NCBI GenBank assembly: GCA_025526995.1 | Contig: JAHLKG010000017.1 | Location: forward strand, 372,001-436,000 | DNA length: 64,000 nucleotides | Direction of reading: 5' to 3' | Source: Powellomyces hirtus | Taxonomy: Eukaryota > Chytridiomycota > Chytridiomycetes > Spizellomycetales > Powellomycetaceae | In this document: piece by piece, positions 12,926 to 24,300 of the stretch | Numbering within the stretch: position 1 is the first letter of the stretch | Layout of the letters: each line of letters begins with the position of its first letter | Position numbers and translations under genes: made by a program | The notes under the pieces: generated by a model | The model's input: only the letters and a program-made list of their open reading frames with translations | What the model was told of the DNA's origin: nothing | Database searches by the model: none

Positions 12926-13557
12926 CAGACACCCGAGCATCATCGTTGATTATGGACACCTGCACCCCACGCCTGCGACTCGTATGTTTCCTTTGAAGCG
13001 GATGGTCGCCTCCTCTTCGCATCTTTTTCCTGTACACAATCACAGCCATCCCCTTCCGCTGCCTATTTCACCTATCCTTTGCCCCCCCTCGCCCCCCACT
13101 CCCTATGATTCATGGCGCCAAACCCCTGGACCATGCATGTCATCCGATCCACCCTGTGACTTCCGCCGTCCACACCCTGTACCTATCACACCTTAGTTTT
13201 TGTTCTTTTGTCTTTTCGTTTTCAATAAGTTATGTCTTGTGGTGTCCCAACTGAATCCCATTCTTGGTGTTAAGTGCTCTTAGTCGCTCTGCTTGTTTTC
13301 TTGGATTCGTCTTTTAAAACGAAAAACATCTAACCACACCGAAAACCTTTCATTTCATATGCCAGTCCTGACCCACGGCACCTACAGTAGACTTCATCAA
13401 ATAGGCCATGCTCTTTTCGATATCGTTTGCCCATGCGTCGGCACTCGATCACACACCAACAAAAAAGAAAACCACAGTGAAAAAAAAAAGAATCACAGGC
13501 ATCGACGCAAACCTGGGGTTCATTGCAATAAAAGAGAAGAAGCAAAAGTTGTCGCTG
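12926..13557. other. 3' flank of Kcs1-type gene, no gene seen
   Basis: The left part is pyrimidine-rich and holds the probable 3' untranslated region. ATAAG-type and A-rich tracts near 13225 and 13470-13490 could serve polyadenylation. Short open frames here have no recognisable motif. Confidence 0.5.
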
Positions 13558-13630
13558 TGCTCCCTCCGCGGATTGAACGCGGGACCTTTAGATCTTCAGT
13601 CTAACGCTCTCCCAACTGAGCTAAGGAAGC
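13558..13630 (-). tRNA. tRNA-Phe (GAA)
   Basis: The minus strand folds into a complete 73-nt cloverleaf. A 7-bp acceptor stem (GCTTCCT with AGGGAGC, one G-T pair) is followed by a D arm (GCTC/GAGC), an anticodon stem TTAGA/TCTAA with loop CTGAAGA, and a T arm CCGCG-TTCAATC-CGCGG. The anticodon is GAA, so phenylalanine. The discriminator base is A. There is no intron, and CCA is not encoded, as expected for a eukaryotic nuclear gene. Confidence 0.96.
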
Positions 13631-14339
13631 GATGAAGGTCCCTCTCAAAGGCAAATATGTCTCCGGTAATATACATTTGGCAACTCTTCCACCCAGAAGC
13701 AAGAACATCCAAGCTGAAGGTCACAACCAGACGATCCCTTAGCTCCGCGAGGTCGGGGGGTGTTGGATGAGGTGATTGTTGCACTTTATACGGCTCGAGT
13801 GCACTCATCGGTTCGTATTCTCATTGCGGGCATTTCTGAGCTTCAGGTGGGGAAAGCGCCAGACTTCCAACTGTGAGAGGATTCTTTTTGCCAAAATCAC
13901 CCTTGGCCAGTACGCTCAAGCGCATACCGGCGCATCACCATAGAGTGCCATTGTCATGAGAGTACATTGCAGAATCATCTATTCCAAGCCATGTATTCAA
14001 AATCAAAAAGCACATAAATGAGAGGAGGCGATCAGAAAGTAAGATTACTATGTACATAAGTTAGAGAAGGGGGCGGAAAAAGCAGGGATGTATCAAGAAA
14101 CAAAATTCCCCAAAGGAAACGAAACAGGGGGAAAAAACCAGCGTCCAAAACCGTTTGTGCAAGGAAGAGGAACAGGAATGGGGTTCATGGGTTTGTGTGC
14201 GCTGTCTATCTGCATCTGGGAATAAAAGGAGCCGTGGTGAGAACGATACCGAGTGCGGTTGCGGCGTGGGCTTCTAATCCAGCAGGGATGTCTGGGTGTC
14301 TAGTGGGGAGGCGATGGTCGTGGTGAGGGGGGCAGAATG
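13631..14339. other. Flank between tRNA-Phe and histidine kinase, no gene seen
   Basis: This is the upstream flank of the tRNA gene on the left and the 3' flank of the histidine kinase on the right. Only short frames without motifs are visible. An A-rich stretch near 14090-14140 may belong to the kinase 3' end region. Confidence 0.5.
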
Positions 14340-17300
14340 TTATGGTCCATCGATCTCCGTGCGGGTACTTATGGAGTCGCGGGGAGTTGCAGTGGTGATG
14401 GTGCTCATGGAGTGGTGGAGGGTTTCCAGACTGTTGGGTGCGCTGACCGGGCTGTTGGTCTGGGTGCTGCCGTTGATGCTATTATCACTGACATTGGATT
14501 TCCCCCGGGCACACAGGTCCTTTCCGAATCGCTCCAGGACGTCATGGAGCGCGTCGATTTTAAACGGTTTGCCGATATGCCCGTCCATCCCGGCGTCATA
14601 GCAGTTTTGTTTATCCGAGTCCATGACATTGGCGGTCATGGCGATAATGGCGGGCCCACCGTTCGCAAAGCTGCCGTGGTGTTGGCGGATAAGTTTGGTG
14701 GCCTCGATACCCGAAAGCTTGGGCATCTATGTCCACAGTGATTAGTTAGGTCCACAGTCTGCCGGAAATCCAGATCCCACGTCTCTGGGGTCACGAACCT
14801 GAAGATCCATGAGGATGAACTGAAACGGCTTTTTGGATTCGGCTCGCGCGTTGGTGAGAGAGACCGCTTCGGCTCCATTGTTAGCCAAGGTGATGTGCTT
14901 GGGCGCCGCATAACCAAACTGGAGGAGCATCCGCAGAGCAACCTTTTGATTGACCTGATGGGACAAAGAACGAAATGAGGAACGTGGTCCCCGACAATCT
15001 CCTGTGAATACGAGGTGCCATATACCTTGTTGTCTTCAGCCAATAATATGTCAAGGGGCATCCTTTCCGCAAACGTGATGCGCTTGACCTTTTTGGACGC
15101 TTCGGATTCGATAGCGCACTCTGACACCCCGGTGTGAGGGTTTACCGCAGCCGGCAGCCGAAAAGGAATTGTGAAGGAGAAGGTGCTACCGACACCTTCC
15201 TTACTTTCTACCAAGATGCCCTCGCTGGTCGGCTGCATCAGATGCACCAGTTGTTTCGAAATAGCGAGTCCCAACCCGGTCCCTAAGAAAATAAACGGTA
15301 ACTAAGACTGTTTACGACAATTCTACATCATGTTATGTCGTACCTCCAAACTCTCTCGCCGTGGAAGCATCCACCTGCGAAAACGGCTGGAAAAGGCGTG
15401 AGAACTGGTCGGCCGATATTCCAATCCCGGTGTCTTCAATCGCAAATCGCACTAGGACGGGCGGCTCCTCCGCGTCGGGGGTGGCAGGCGGAGTGTCCGC
15501 GGGTGTCGACACGGATCTGGTCGACGGTGGTGCGGAGGACAGATCAGCCGAGGACCGTAATACATCCGTCAAGTCCGACGTTGATGACCTCAACACCGCT
15601 GACGAAATGTTTCCTGTTCTGTGAGGATCGTTCTCGTCCAGATCCCCGTCGTCAATGACCGAAACAGTAACCTTCACACCGCCTTGGGAGGTGAACTTCA
15701 CTCCTGCAAAAATAGAGCAAAACATGTTAAAGCGAGGGAAGATTTAATCGTGATATGCGATACAGATTCCTCCACAGAGCAAATACACCCAGCCCGTCAT
15801 CCGGCTTACATACCATTTCCGACAAGATTGATGAGAACCTGCCTCAATCTGTTTCCGTCTCCGATCAAAACTGGAGGAATTCTGGGATCCAGATCGGCTG
15901 ACAAATGGATGTTCTTCTCCTTGGCCTTGGTAGTCGTGACTGACACAGCGCTTTGTACGCAAGATCGCAAATCGAACGAAATCATCTCGAGCATCATTTT
16001 TCCAGCGCCAATCTTGGAGAAGTCGAGCACATCGTTGACAATAAGTAAAAGCCCGTCCGAACAGTCACGTACGTGTCGGAGAAGCTCTCGCTGTTCCTCG
16101 TCCAGAGAGGTATCCCACAAAACGCTGCCTAAGCCAATAATTCCATTCAGCGGGCTTCTAAGCTCATGAGAAATGTTTGCTATGAATTCCGATTTGAATC
16201 GTAGCGCCTGACTGAGCTCTTTGTTGGCCAGATCGAGCAAGCGGTTGTTTTCGTCCAGTTGGATCGACTTTTCGCGCAGGTCCTCCTCAGTCTGCTTGCG
16301 TTCCCCGATGTCAATGTTGGCGCCCACCACTCTTGTGGGCAGTCCATTCGCATCCCTTTCGACGACTTTGCCCTTATTCAACATCCAGACGTACTCTCCG
16401 CTTTTGGTGAGATATCGTCGTTCTAGAGTGAGCTCGTCGTCACCAGGCTTACTCATCATCATCTGTTCTCTCAACGCTGTCAGCTTTAACGCATCTTCGG
16501 GATGAAACGCCGTTGCGGCCGTGCGACTGGTACCATGAAGGGCAACGTACTCCTCCGCAGTGTAACCTAGTCTGTTTGCGAACTTTGCACCATAAACGAC
16601 GTGATCTGTTTCTACGTTCCACTCCCAGAATCCATCAGCGGCAGCATCCATCAAAAGCTCAAGCCGGATGACATTGTTCGTCTCTTCCGTGATATTCCTT
16701 GACATGATGAGTATAAGGTCACCCTTATCGGGTGCCTGAACTGGCCCCAGGTAGAGGGCGCGGATGTGAAGAACGATTTTGCCGTTACTGGTGTTGGCGT
16801 CGCCCCCAGTTCCGAGCACACCCTTCACTGGGACCGTTGACTTGACTTGAGGCATCTCCTGATTCCATTCCACAATCTTGCCCGATTCCTTTGCGCGCGA
16901 GCAATAGTGACAAAGCGAGTCTACCATCTCCTTTGGTCTGTTCAACTCGGTGCGGGCCCACCTGTTCAGTAGCTTTTCGGCAGGCACGTCATATTGTGCT
17001 CGAGATGCATAATTCATATTGATGATCTTGTAGTCATATTCACCGTTCTCTCTTTGTTTAAACTGAAGGATGCCCAGGTCGGTGGGGTTGGCATCGAAAG
17101 CAATTCTGTCGAGCAAGCCTTGTCTTTTCAAATCAATGAGCTCTTGTCGACAGGCATCTTCCCTTTCCCGTGACTCTCTGCGCTTGAAGGTCTGATATGC
17201 GGCATAGAGGGAGACACCGCTCAACAGCGTGTTGTAGAAGCTGGTGGCCCGGCCGCCGTCACCTCCACATATATTGTAAGACCATAAAGCGGTGGCTACG

Positions 17301-17593
17301 ACTGTGACGAGAGCGAGGCTGGCGTAGGTGGCTACAGAATGGAAAGGAGGGACAATTGCGTCTCTGAGGAATGAGATTCCAGGCAAAGCAATTGTGCACG
17401 GGAGTGGTATGCTTTGCGAATGCTGCTCGGTGTGCAGCTCGCACAGAGAGTCAAAGTCCCGCGCAAAGTGCTTTTTTCCCTCTACAAACCAGCCGGGGAC
17501 CGGAGCCGTGGAAACGCTTTCGCTGGTATCTGACCCGATTCCGTTGCGTTTCGAAGCTGCGAGGTCTCCCGGTACCGGCGCGGGGGCAGCCAT
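14340..17593 (-). CDS. Hybrid histidine kinase with PAS domains and receiver
   Basis: A two-component sensor that autophosphorylates on histidine and passes the phosphate to its own receiver, normally feeding a phosphorelay to the HOG-type MAP kinase path or transcription factors. Five exons (15814-17593, 15344-15703, 15026-15282, 14799-14954, 14340-14726) give 979 residues. One or two hydrophobic helices lie near residues 87-105 and 117-133. Two PAS-like regions follow; the second (DGFWEWN, then the PAC part RYLTKSGEYVWM) is clear. The dimerisation domain carries the phospho-acceptor in SHELRSPLNG. The ATPase domain has NRLRQVLINLVGN, EDTGIGIS and TGLGLAISKQL across introns. The receiver has LLAEDNK, phospho-acceptor Asp in LMDLQMP, and the conserved Lys in GKPF. 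All key residues are present. An ATG further upstream in frame is not visible; the chosen one follows a stretch lacking coding character. The stimulus is unknown. Confidence 0.9.
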
Positions 17594-19021
17594 GGAGTAG
17601 CGGGTGTGCTGTAGCGGAGCTGGGAGGTGTCGCGGAAGAATGCAGGACTGGCCCCGGTTGTCCTCTGCCTCCTCGCCAGGTCGGCTATGTGTGGAAAGAA
17701 AGAAGAGGAGTGGAGAAACCAAGTGAGGGCCAGGGTTGAATTGTGTTGAAGCAGTCACGGTGGAATAACATCGGTCAAAAATCTGAAAGGGCACAAACGC
17801 GCGAGTGAGAATTCGATCGACAGCGACAGCAGCAGGTAGCCGGACTGGCGGTAATATTGTGTTTCCAGTTAGTGTTTGTCCCCTGCCAGGCTTACCGAGC
17901 CCTAGTGGTATCAACCAACGACTGAGTGAATAAATGAGTTGACCAAGAAAATCTAATTATTGTTTTGAGTCTCGTCAATAGGCAAATTATTCGAAATACA
18001 CGCCCGAGGAGAACAAGGAAGGGCAAAGGAGGGATGATTAAGAAGGACAAGCTTGCTTGATTAATATTGCATCCGTCCCTCCTTGCTTTCCAATTCATGA
18101 TAAGATCCATCTGTGGCCTCCGTCGTTCTATTTTCATCTGCACCATGTGCGCATACACCCCAGAAGGTTGGCGGGCAAACCCTGCGTTTCCAATCAACGC
18201 TCAAGCTAGTGTGTAGGTCATAGTTCATTCTTTCCTCATGCGCCCGAAGAACTTGCCGCTCGTTTGTTGGATAGTGGGCGCTGCATTCATATATGCATCA
18301 CTTTTCTCCAACACATGTCGGGGATGAGCATTCTGTTTATTTCAATAGATGCGTAAAGACGTGAACTAGAGGGTTTCCCGCCCTTACGTCCCGTGGATCC
18401 GACCATGAGTAAGGACGTGTAAATCTGAAGGATCGCCGGATATGTGATTTACAAATCCTCGACACTTTGCCGTGTTTGCACTCTCGGCTTGCACATCGCA
18501 CCTACAATTGTTACAGGAACCATGGTTACCACCTTTTTTTTGGAAGCATTTGCTTTGTTTTGTAAACAGCATACGCTCTGTGCCTTGGGCAGCGGTATGT
18601 TCGTCAGCGGTCGATGTCGATCGCGGCTTGGTTGTTGGTCATTTGATAGGAAACCATACTCTATGACACAATAGCACCTCATAGGACCCTTGGTTCCCCA
18701 GAAGAAATGTACTTAGTGTGCTTCTCTTGCTCACCGGCTAGAGCAATCAGAGTCGAACGCTGAAATACCAGAAGATTCGCGGACTGATCGGCTTATGCAG
18801 CCCCCAGCCCCACACAAGCCACGCGGCTCTTGCAAGCTGTCCAAACAACGAACATTTTCATGCGGAAACATTCGATAACGCATGTTTATATGTACACACA
18901 AAATTCTCTTGCAAAATATCATGATAAGAGATGCCCGGACCTCTTCCCCTTCTTCTTCTTCTTCTTCTTCTTCTTCTTCTTCGTACTCAAAAAACTCCAT
19001 CCGGCCGAGACCTTCAAACCT
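17594..19021. other. Upstream region of the histidine kinase, no gene seen
   Basis: The left part is the likely promoter and 5' untranslated region of the kinase; the right end is the 3' flank of the ubiquitin-like/YHGT gene. Open frames of 60-100 codons occur (for example near 17892-18197 and 18444-18674), but none has a motif or a plausible exon partner. A CTT microsatellite lies at 18949-18982. Confidence 0.45.
18949..18982. repeat. CTT trinucleotide repeat
   Basis: About eleven uninterrupted CTT units just downstream of the ubiquitin-like/YHGT gene. It is a simple microsatellite with no visible coding role. Confidence 0.9.
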
Positions 19022-20427
19022 TCAAACCCTCTGCACAAGAATCGCGTACGGCCTGATGTATTCGGGTGGTGCGGTGTAGATCCCGCTGGATGCTCCCTGA
19101 CTTGCCCTGGCGTATTTGGGCGACAACCTGTTTTGCACAACGACGCGGTAGCAGACACCCGTAGTTGCCTCGTAGTAATGACCCTTCTGCGAATAACCGT
19201 TTGTGTAGGACAGCGACCCGGTCGACCAAACGACGCTGGTGTTGTAACCCTGGCGCGCAATTGAGGCTGCCGACTGGCAAGCGGTGCTGGACAATGATCA
19301 TAACCGAATAAATGTCAAGAAGTGGGAAGAAGAGACAGACGCATGCCGTTCGAATGATACTTTACCCGTGATAGGTAACAATCCATTCGTCCTTGTCACT
19401 CCAATCCCTAGGTCCCGGAGGTCCAAGCCACTTCGGGTAGGTTTGATACTTGTTGGTAACTTTCAATCCAAATCGCATCCATCCGCCAGGCCTCACATAG
19501 GGGTTTCCTCCCCTTTGCGCAACCGTGCTCGCACTGGGGGGCAGCAGGCGATCCCACTGCGGATCAAGCAGCTCCGTTGGAAGAAAGCTGAACGTGTGCG
19601 GGTCGGGTAAGACGTCGACTCGGAGAGTAGGGGATTTCAAAAGAGGCGTGATCAGCGACGAGAGTTTCATGTGATCCGCGAGTTCGCGGCGCTCGTAAGA
19701 GAGACGCAGGTTCTTGGTCACGACGGTGCTCGTAGTGGAGATGAGTCGTGTTTTGAGCTCCGAGATGCTCGTCGTGTCTTCCACTGTTGATGCAGCAAAA
19801 CAAAGTCTGTGATCGATACCAACTAATTTCGTCAGACTCGGCAGCGGGAGACGCACCTGTGACTTCATTCCACTTTCCAACGCTGATTCTTGCATCCATA
19901 ACTTCGATAGTGACATACACTGGCTTCTTCGTTGGCACCATCGTATCTTTCTGATCCTTCTCTTGCTCGATAGTTGCATCACGGCCTAAAACGAATGACA
20001 GAGCAATGAAGCACAGTGCGGTTTGCGGGAGATCGACTTTCACGTACTTCTCAATTGATAATTGTGCGTCACAACCGGGCGAGCGGCTGCGACAGTGGCT
20101 TTGGGTGCGCGAGGCATCGTAGCAGTTTCTTCTTCTTCGATGGTTGGCGCTACGGTAGTTGCCGCGGCCTGCTCGTGCTGCTGAGGTATCTCTACTGCAA
20201 CTTCAATTTGAGGATCCTCGACGTTCTGCAGTGGGGTTTTGCGGCGCTTTAGACAAAAGAGAAAAAAAGTTTCACACCAGACGAGACATTACACAGAGAA
20301 GGAGCAACAGCATACCGACAAGCAAAAACATGGTTTTTTTTTTTTAATTTACCTTGAACAAAGCTCTGAAAAGTCGAGAAAGCGATCCGACGCTATCCTC
20401 GTTATCCTTCTTATCCCGGCCGCTCAT
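19022..20427 (-). CDS. Ubiquitin-like domain fused to YHGT (ADP-ribosyltransferase-like) domain
   Basis: I read five exons (20353-20427, 20048-20246, 19857-19985, 19366-19783, 19022-19286), all with GT-AG ends and consistent phase, giving 361 residues. After a charged, Glu/Ala/Thr-rich N-terminal part, residues about 105-190 read like a ubiquitin fold: VYVTIEVMD, an SISELKTRL helix, KNLRLSYERREL (compare ubiquitin QQRLIFAGKQL), and a closing TLRVDVLP strand. The C-terminal part (about 225-361) has WMRFGLKV, KWLG, then WIVTYHGT with H273, a basic strand YRVVVQNRLSP, and YTAPPEYIRPYAILV with E349. The HGT motif and a late Glu recall the PARP/ADP-ribosyltransferase fold. Enzymatic function is my inference; I know similar YHGT proteins only as uncharacterised. 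No signal peptide, so probably intracellular. The ATG of the first exon is the only start compatible with the splicing. Confidence 0.72.
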
Positions 20428-21386
20428 AAGTTTCTCTCTGATACTGCTCACTCTCTTCCGCATGTGCCAGTGCTGTACGGCCCACTACCACCTTTGACAC
20501 ATGTTGGGAAGGTGGCGGGGGAAAAGGAGCCCGAACGGTTTTATCCTGCTTGCCACGCCTGCTCACACTGTTGGCTTCAGAATGACACATCATAACGCCA
20601 GGGTTCCGAGGTGAAGTGGAACCTGATGCGAAGGGACTAGAGTTCCGACGCCTCACCAGGAGGTCCCTTCTGACATTTTTTTTTTTTTCCCACGCCCTTT
20701 ATCTCGTCGACACAGAACAGCGCTGGCACCGAATAATAACTAGCATGACAGAGAATGCATCAAAAGTCAAAGGTGTTCCTCTTTTCTCCTTACACAAATG
20801 ACAGAATGTATGAAAATAGAAAAAAGTAAAAAGTTCCATCCAGGACTCGGACACCTCACAAAAGGTCACGGTCCTTGCGGGATCTGCGCTTTGCTTCTCG
20901 ACACATTTTCCCACCGACACATGAGCGACAGAGCGGTGATAACGACCCTCACACCAGTACAAACCAGAGAATGCATATTCCTCAAATAACGAAACAAAGA
21001 GAGTAAATAAAGTGTATAAAATACTAGACGAAGGGACTTGAGACCAAAGCCCACCCAGAAGCTTTCTCTCCAGACATTTTCCCACGCGTGTGTGGGCGGG
21101 CGAAGCAATACAATACAATGCAAAAATTTCAAATGTGGTACTTTTTCTTCCTTCATTAAAGACAGGTGAAAAATGTGGAACAAAAAAAGCAGAAATTCAG
21201 ATCCAAATCATACACCTCCGAACCGAAAAAAATGTGGGGTTGCTTGTCCCAAAGTGGTTAAAACGGAACTACATGCGTTGTATATATGTGTTTGCGGGTG
21301 GGGAAGGGGTGTGATGTGTTGTCGGATGCAGGAAGGAGGGGATGATGCATTATGGGGGAGGGGTGTTGAGTCGCGGTGCGTGCTGA
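20428..21386. other. Interval between YHGT gene and eIF4G, no gene seen
   Basis: It holds the promoter of the ubiquitin-like/YHGT gene on the left and the eIF4G 3' flank on the right. T-rich and A-rich tracts (for example 20677-20688 and 20815-20835) are present. Only short frames without motifs occur, including several on both strands between 20700 and 21180. Confidence 0.45.
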
Positions 21387-24300
21387 TCACTGCTCAGCTT
21401 CCGGACTTGGGGCGGTAGGAGTTGTTGAAGTGGGCGTTCCAGCAAGTAGCGCTGGAAGGTCGTTTTCCTTCAACCAGTTGCTCACAGCCTCTGGCTCATC
21501 ACGCTTCTTCTCCTGGAAGAATAGTTTGAGATCCGTCTTACTGACAAAGTCGACGAGGGCATCTTCGCCGTCGCACTTTAGGACATCGGCCAGAATTTCC
21601 TTCAGGATGCTCAAAGCTGGCGGGTTGCGCAGAGCGCGGGACGCAATCAGGGGTGTAGAAAGCTCCTGGATCTCGTTTAATGTGAGAACACCGTCAGACA
21701 GGAATCGGGCGAGCAAAAGGGCCAGGTCCTTGTAGTGAGTTGGCACATCGATGGCAACATCTTCGGCCATTTCGAGCTGGGTGGTCAGAGCGGTCTTGAG
21801 GTCAGGCCGGGACACCACGTCATCGGCAAGAAGAGCAACGAGAAGCTTTCGTGTCTTCTTCACCACATCGGGCTTTTTGTCCCATGTTCCGTTCAGAAGC
21901 AGTTCGACGAACTCTGCGTGGGACGCGGACGCGTTCAGCTCCTTCAACGACAGCTTGACTTCATTCACGTCAAGCAGCGATTGCCATTCCTGAACGATTC
22001 CTTCAAACTTCTTGCTCAACTCGGGACCCTTGAATTCCTTCTTGCCAGACGATGGCGCTCCCTTTGCCGCCGGGGCCGCGGCAGATGGTGCGGAGGCAGC
22101 AGGTTTACGGCTACCTTCATCAACAGACTTCTTGCGGTCCATGTCGTGGCTGAGAACGTTGAAAATGTTGGCAGCTGCAATGTTGCCGCTGTCAGCTCCA
22201 ACGCTGCTGGCGGATCGGTTGAGGACGGGAGCCGAAGCACCATCCTTCTTCTTTCCCCAACCCTGAGCACCCTTGCTCAATCCCATAGAACCTCCGGGGC
22301 CAAGAGTAATCGGTCCTACTCCCGCCTTGCGGATCTGTCCAAACTGGGCCATGTCCCCTGGTCGGGACAACGCGTTCGTCGAGCCACGGCTAGATCCGCC
22401 CTGGGTGGTCCATCCATCTGCAGTCGTCTGGTTTACGCCGCCGGAGCTGCCACGGGTGTCGTGGCTACCACGGCCACCGCCGCGACGGTCGCGGAACTGT
22501 TGTTGGTCGCGAGTGGGACCACGGCCTCCCGATCGACTGGAGGCACTGTTACGTTCACGAATCGCTGCTTCTTCAGCAGCGGCTTTTCGTTCCGCCTCCA
22601 TACGAATCTGGGCGATAGTCTTTGGTCCGGCAATCTCAGTACGAGACTTCCAGTTATCCTTACGCATGTCGATCAAATCAAGCAACATGAATCGGATACG
22701 AGCCGAAAGCGTCTGGTTGACCGAGAGCTCTTGGATGCGCTCAAAGTAGGAGTTCATTACTGGGACAGATTTGGGGTGCTCCAAGTGCGATCCAATGGTG
22801 GCCAAGAGCTTGCAGAGAGACTCGATGTCTTCCTCGTCAGGATGCACGATGTCCCTCAGCAAGTGCGTGATGCAATGGTTGTGCATGACCTTGTCCGTGA
22901 TGAGACCCTTAATGAACAGCTCTCCAATGAAAGCAATGTTACCGAGAACGCGACGCTTGAGCTTCTGGCGCTCGTAATCCTCCTCAGCAATCTTCAGCTT
23001 TTCCTCATCACTCATGGTGTCGAGGCGAGTACGTGCTTCACGACGCTGCTCGGTCAAGAGCTCCTCGGACGCAGACCATTTGGCACTGCGCTCGAATTCT
23101 TCCTGACAGCGGCTCAGCAGGAGTTTACGGAAGATGTTATCTTTCTGATCGGCGTGGATCCATTTCTGCACAGTAGGGAGCTCGACGAAGAGTTTGTGAC
23201 ACAACTGAGCATACATGGAACCGAAAGTCGGTTCGTCGAGGGCCTTCTCGAAGATTTGGAAAATCACACCCTTGACAATAGAGGGGCGCGTCATGCCGAT
23301 GTTCAGAATTTGGTCCGAAATGGCGTCGAACTTCTCGATGGTCAATTTGTTCAAGAGACCCTTAATCTTGCGGAAGATCAACTCCTCCTCGATTTTCTCC
23401 TGTTCTTCCGGATCGGTGCCCTTGGGAAGCGTCTTTTTGAAGGCTCCAGGACCCCATGCACTCTCCGATTTGACTAGTGGCTCCACGGGAGGTAAATCAA
23501 TGTCCATAACGGTGTCGGCGCGCCCCATGCCAGGACGGCCCATGCCTCCTCCTCGCGGACCACGACTGCCTCGTCCGTCGCGTTGAGGAGGACCTTGGTC
23601 CCTGAATGAGGGCTGACGCGACGGCATGACACGTCCGCTAGAAGGTGTGCGGGACATCCGGGAATTGGGAGGAGCGGCGACTCCACTCATGACTCCCATC
23701 ACACCCTGGACACCCATACCGCTGTGCTTGGAGGCCATCGACTGTGCGAAACGTTCCTCACTAGTCTTGGGCGCCGGGGCTCCACGAACGTCCGACGTCG
23801 ATCCTTGACGAGAGACGGGACGCGATCCAGGACCTTTGGACCCACGACCATCGCTGCGAGGCGAAGTACCTCTGTCGTCAAAGATTTGGTCCAAGGAAGC
23901 CATACCCTCGGGCTTGTCCTTGATAATGTTGGCGAACTGCATCAGGAAATCCCTCTGGTATTGGAATGGCTGACCTGGTTCGCGCGTCGGAGATGCTACC
24001 GAGCTTGGGTAGTTAATGCCTTCGAAAGACTGCAGTCGCGTCATGACGGCGGGCGGCCTGGACGTATCGATTTTGGCGGGTGCTGCAGTCTTAGTGGCTG
24101 TCTCTGTCGTCGTGAGCGACTGCTTCTTTGAGGAAACCTCAGATGGCTTCGGCTTGATTTCGTCGGCCGCGACCTTTGTGCCAGAAGAGTCCGAGTCCAC
24201 AATCTCGCCCTCCTCAAGTTCGGCATCTGTGGGCTTGTCAGCAAGAACGGCTTCCTTTCTCACACCATCTGGGGAAGTCTTCTCAGTAGCTGGCGGTGCG

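Noticed and set aside
17892..18674. Small frames in the histidine kinase upstream region as genes
   Set aside because: No motifs, no introns that extend them and no family similarity that I can recall.
21735..23477. 580-codon open frame on the plus strand
   Set aside because: It lies opposite the eIF4G MIF4G and MA3 coding sequence, and its translation has no motif. It is a shadow of biased codon use.
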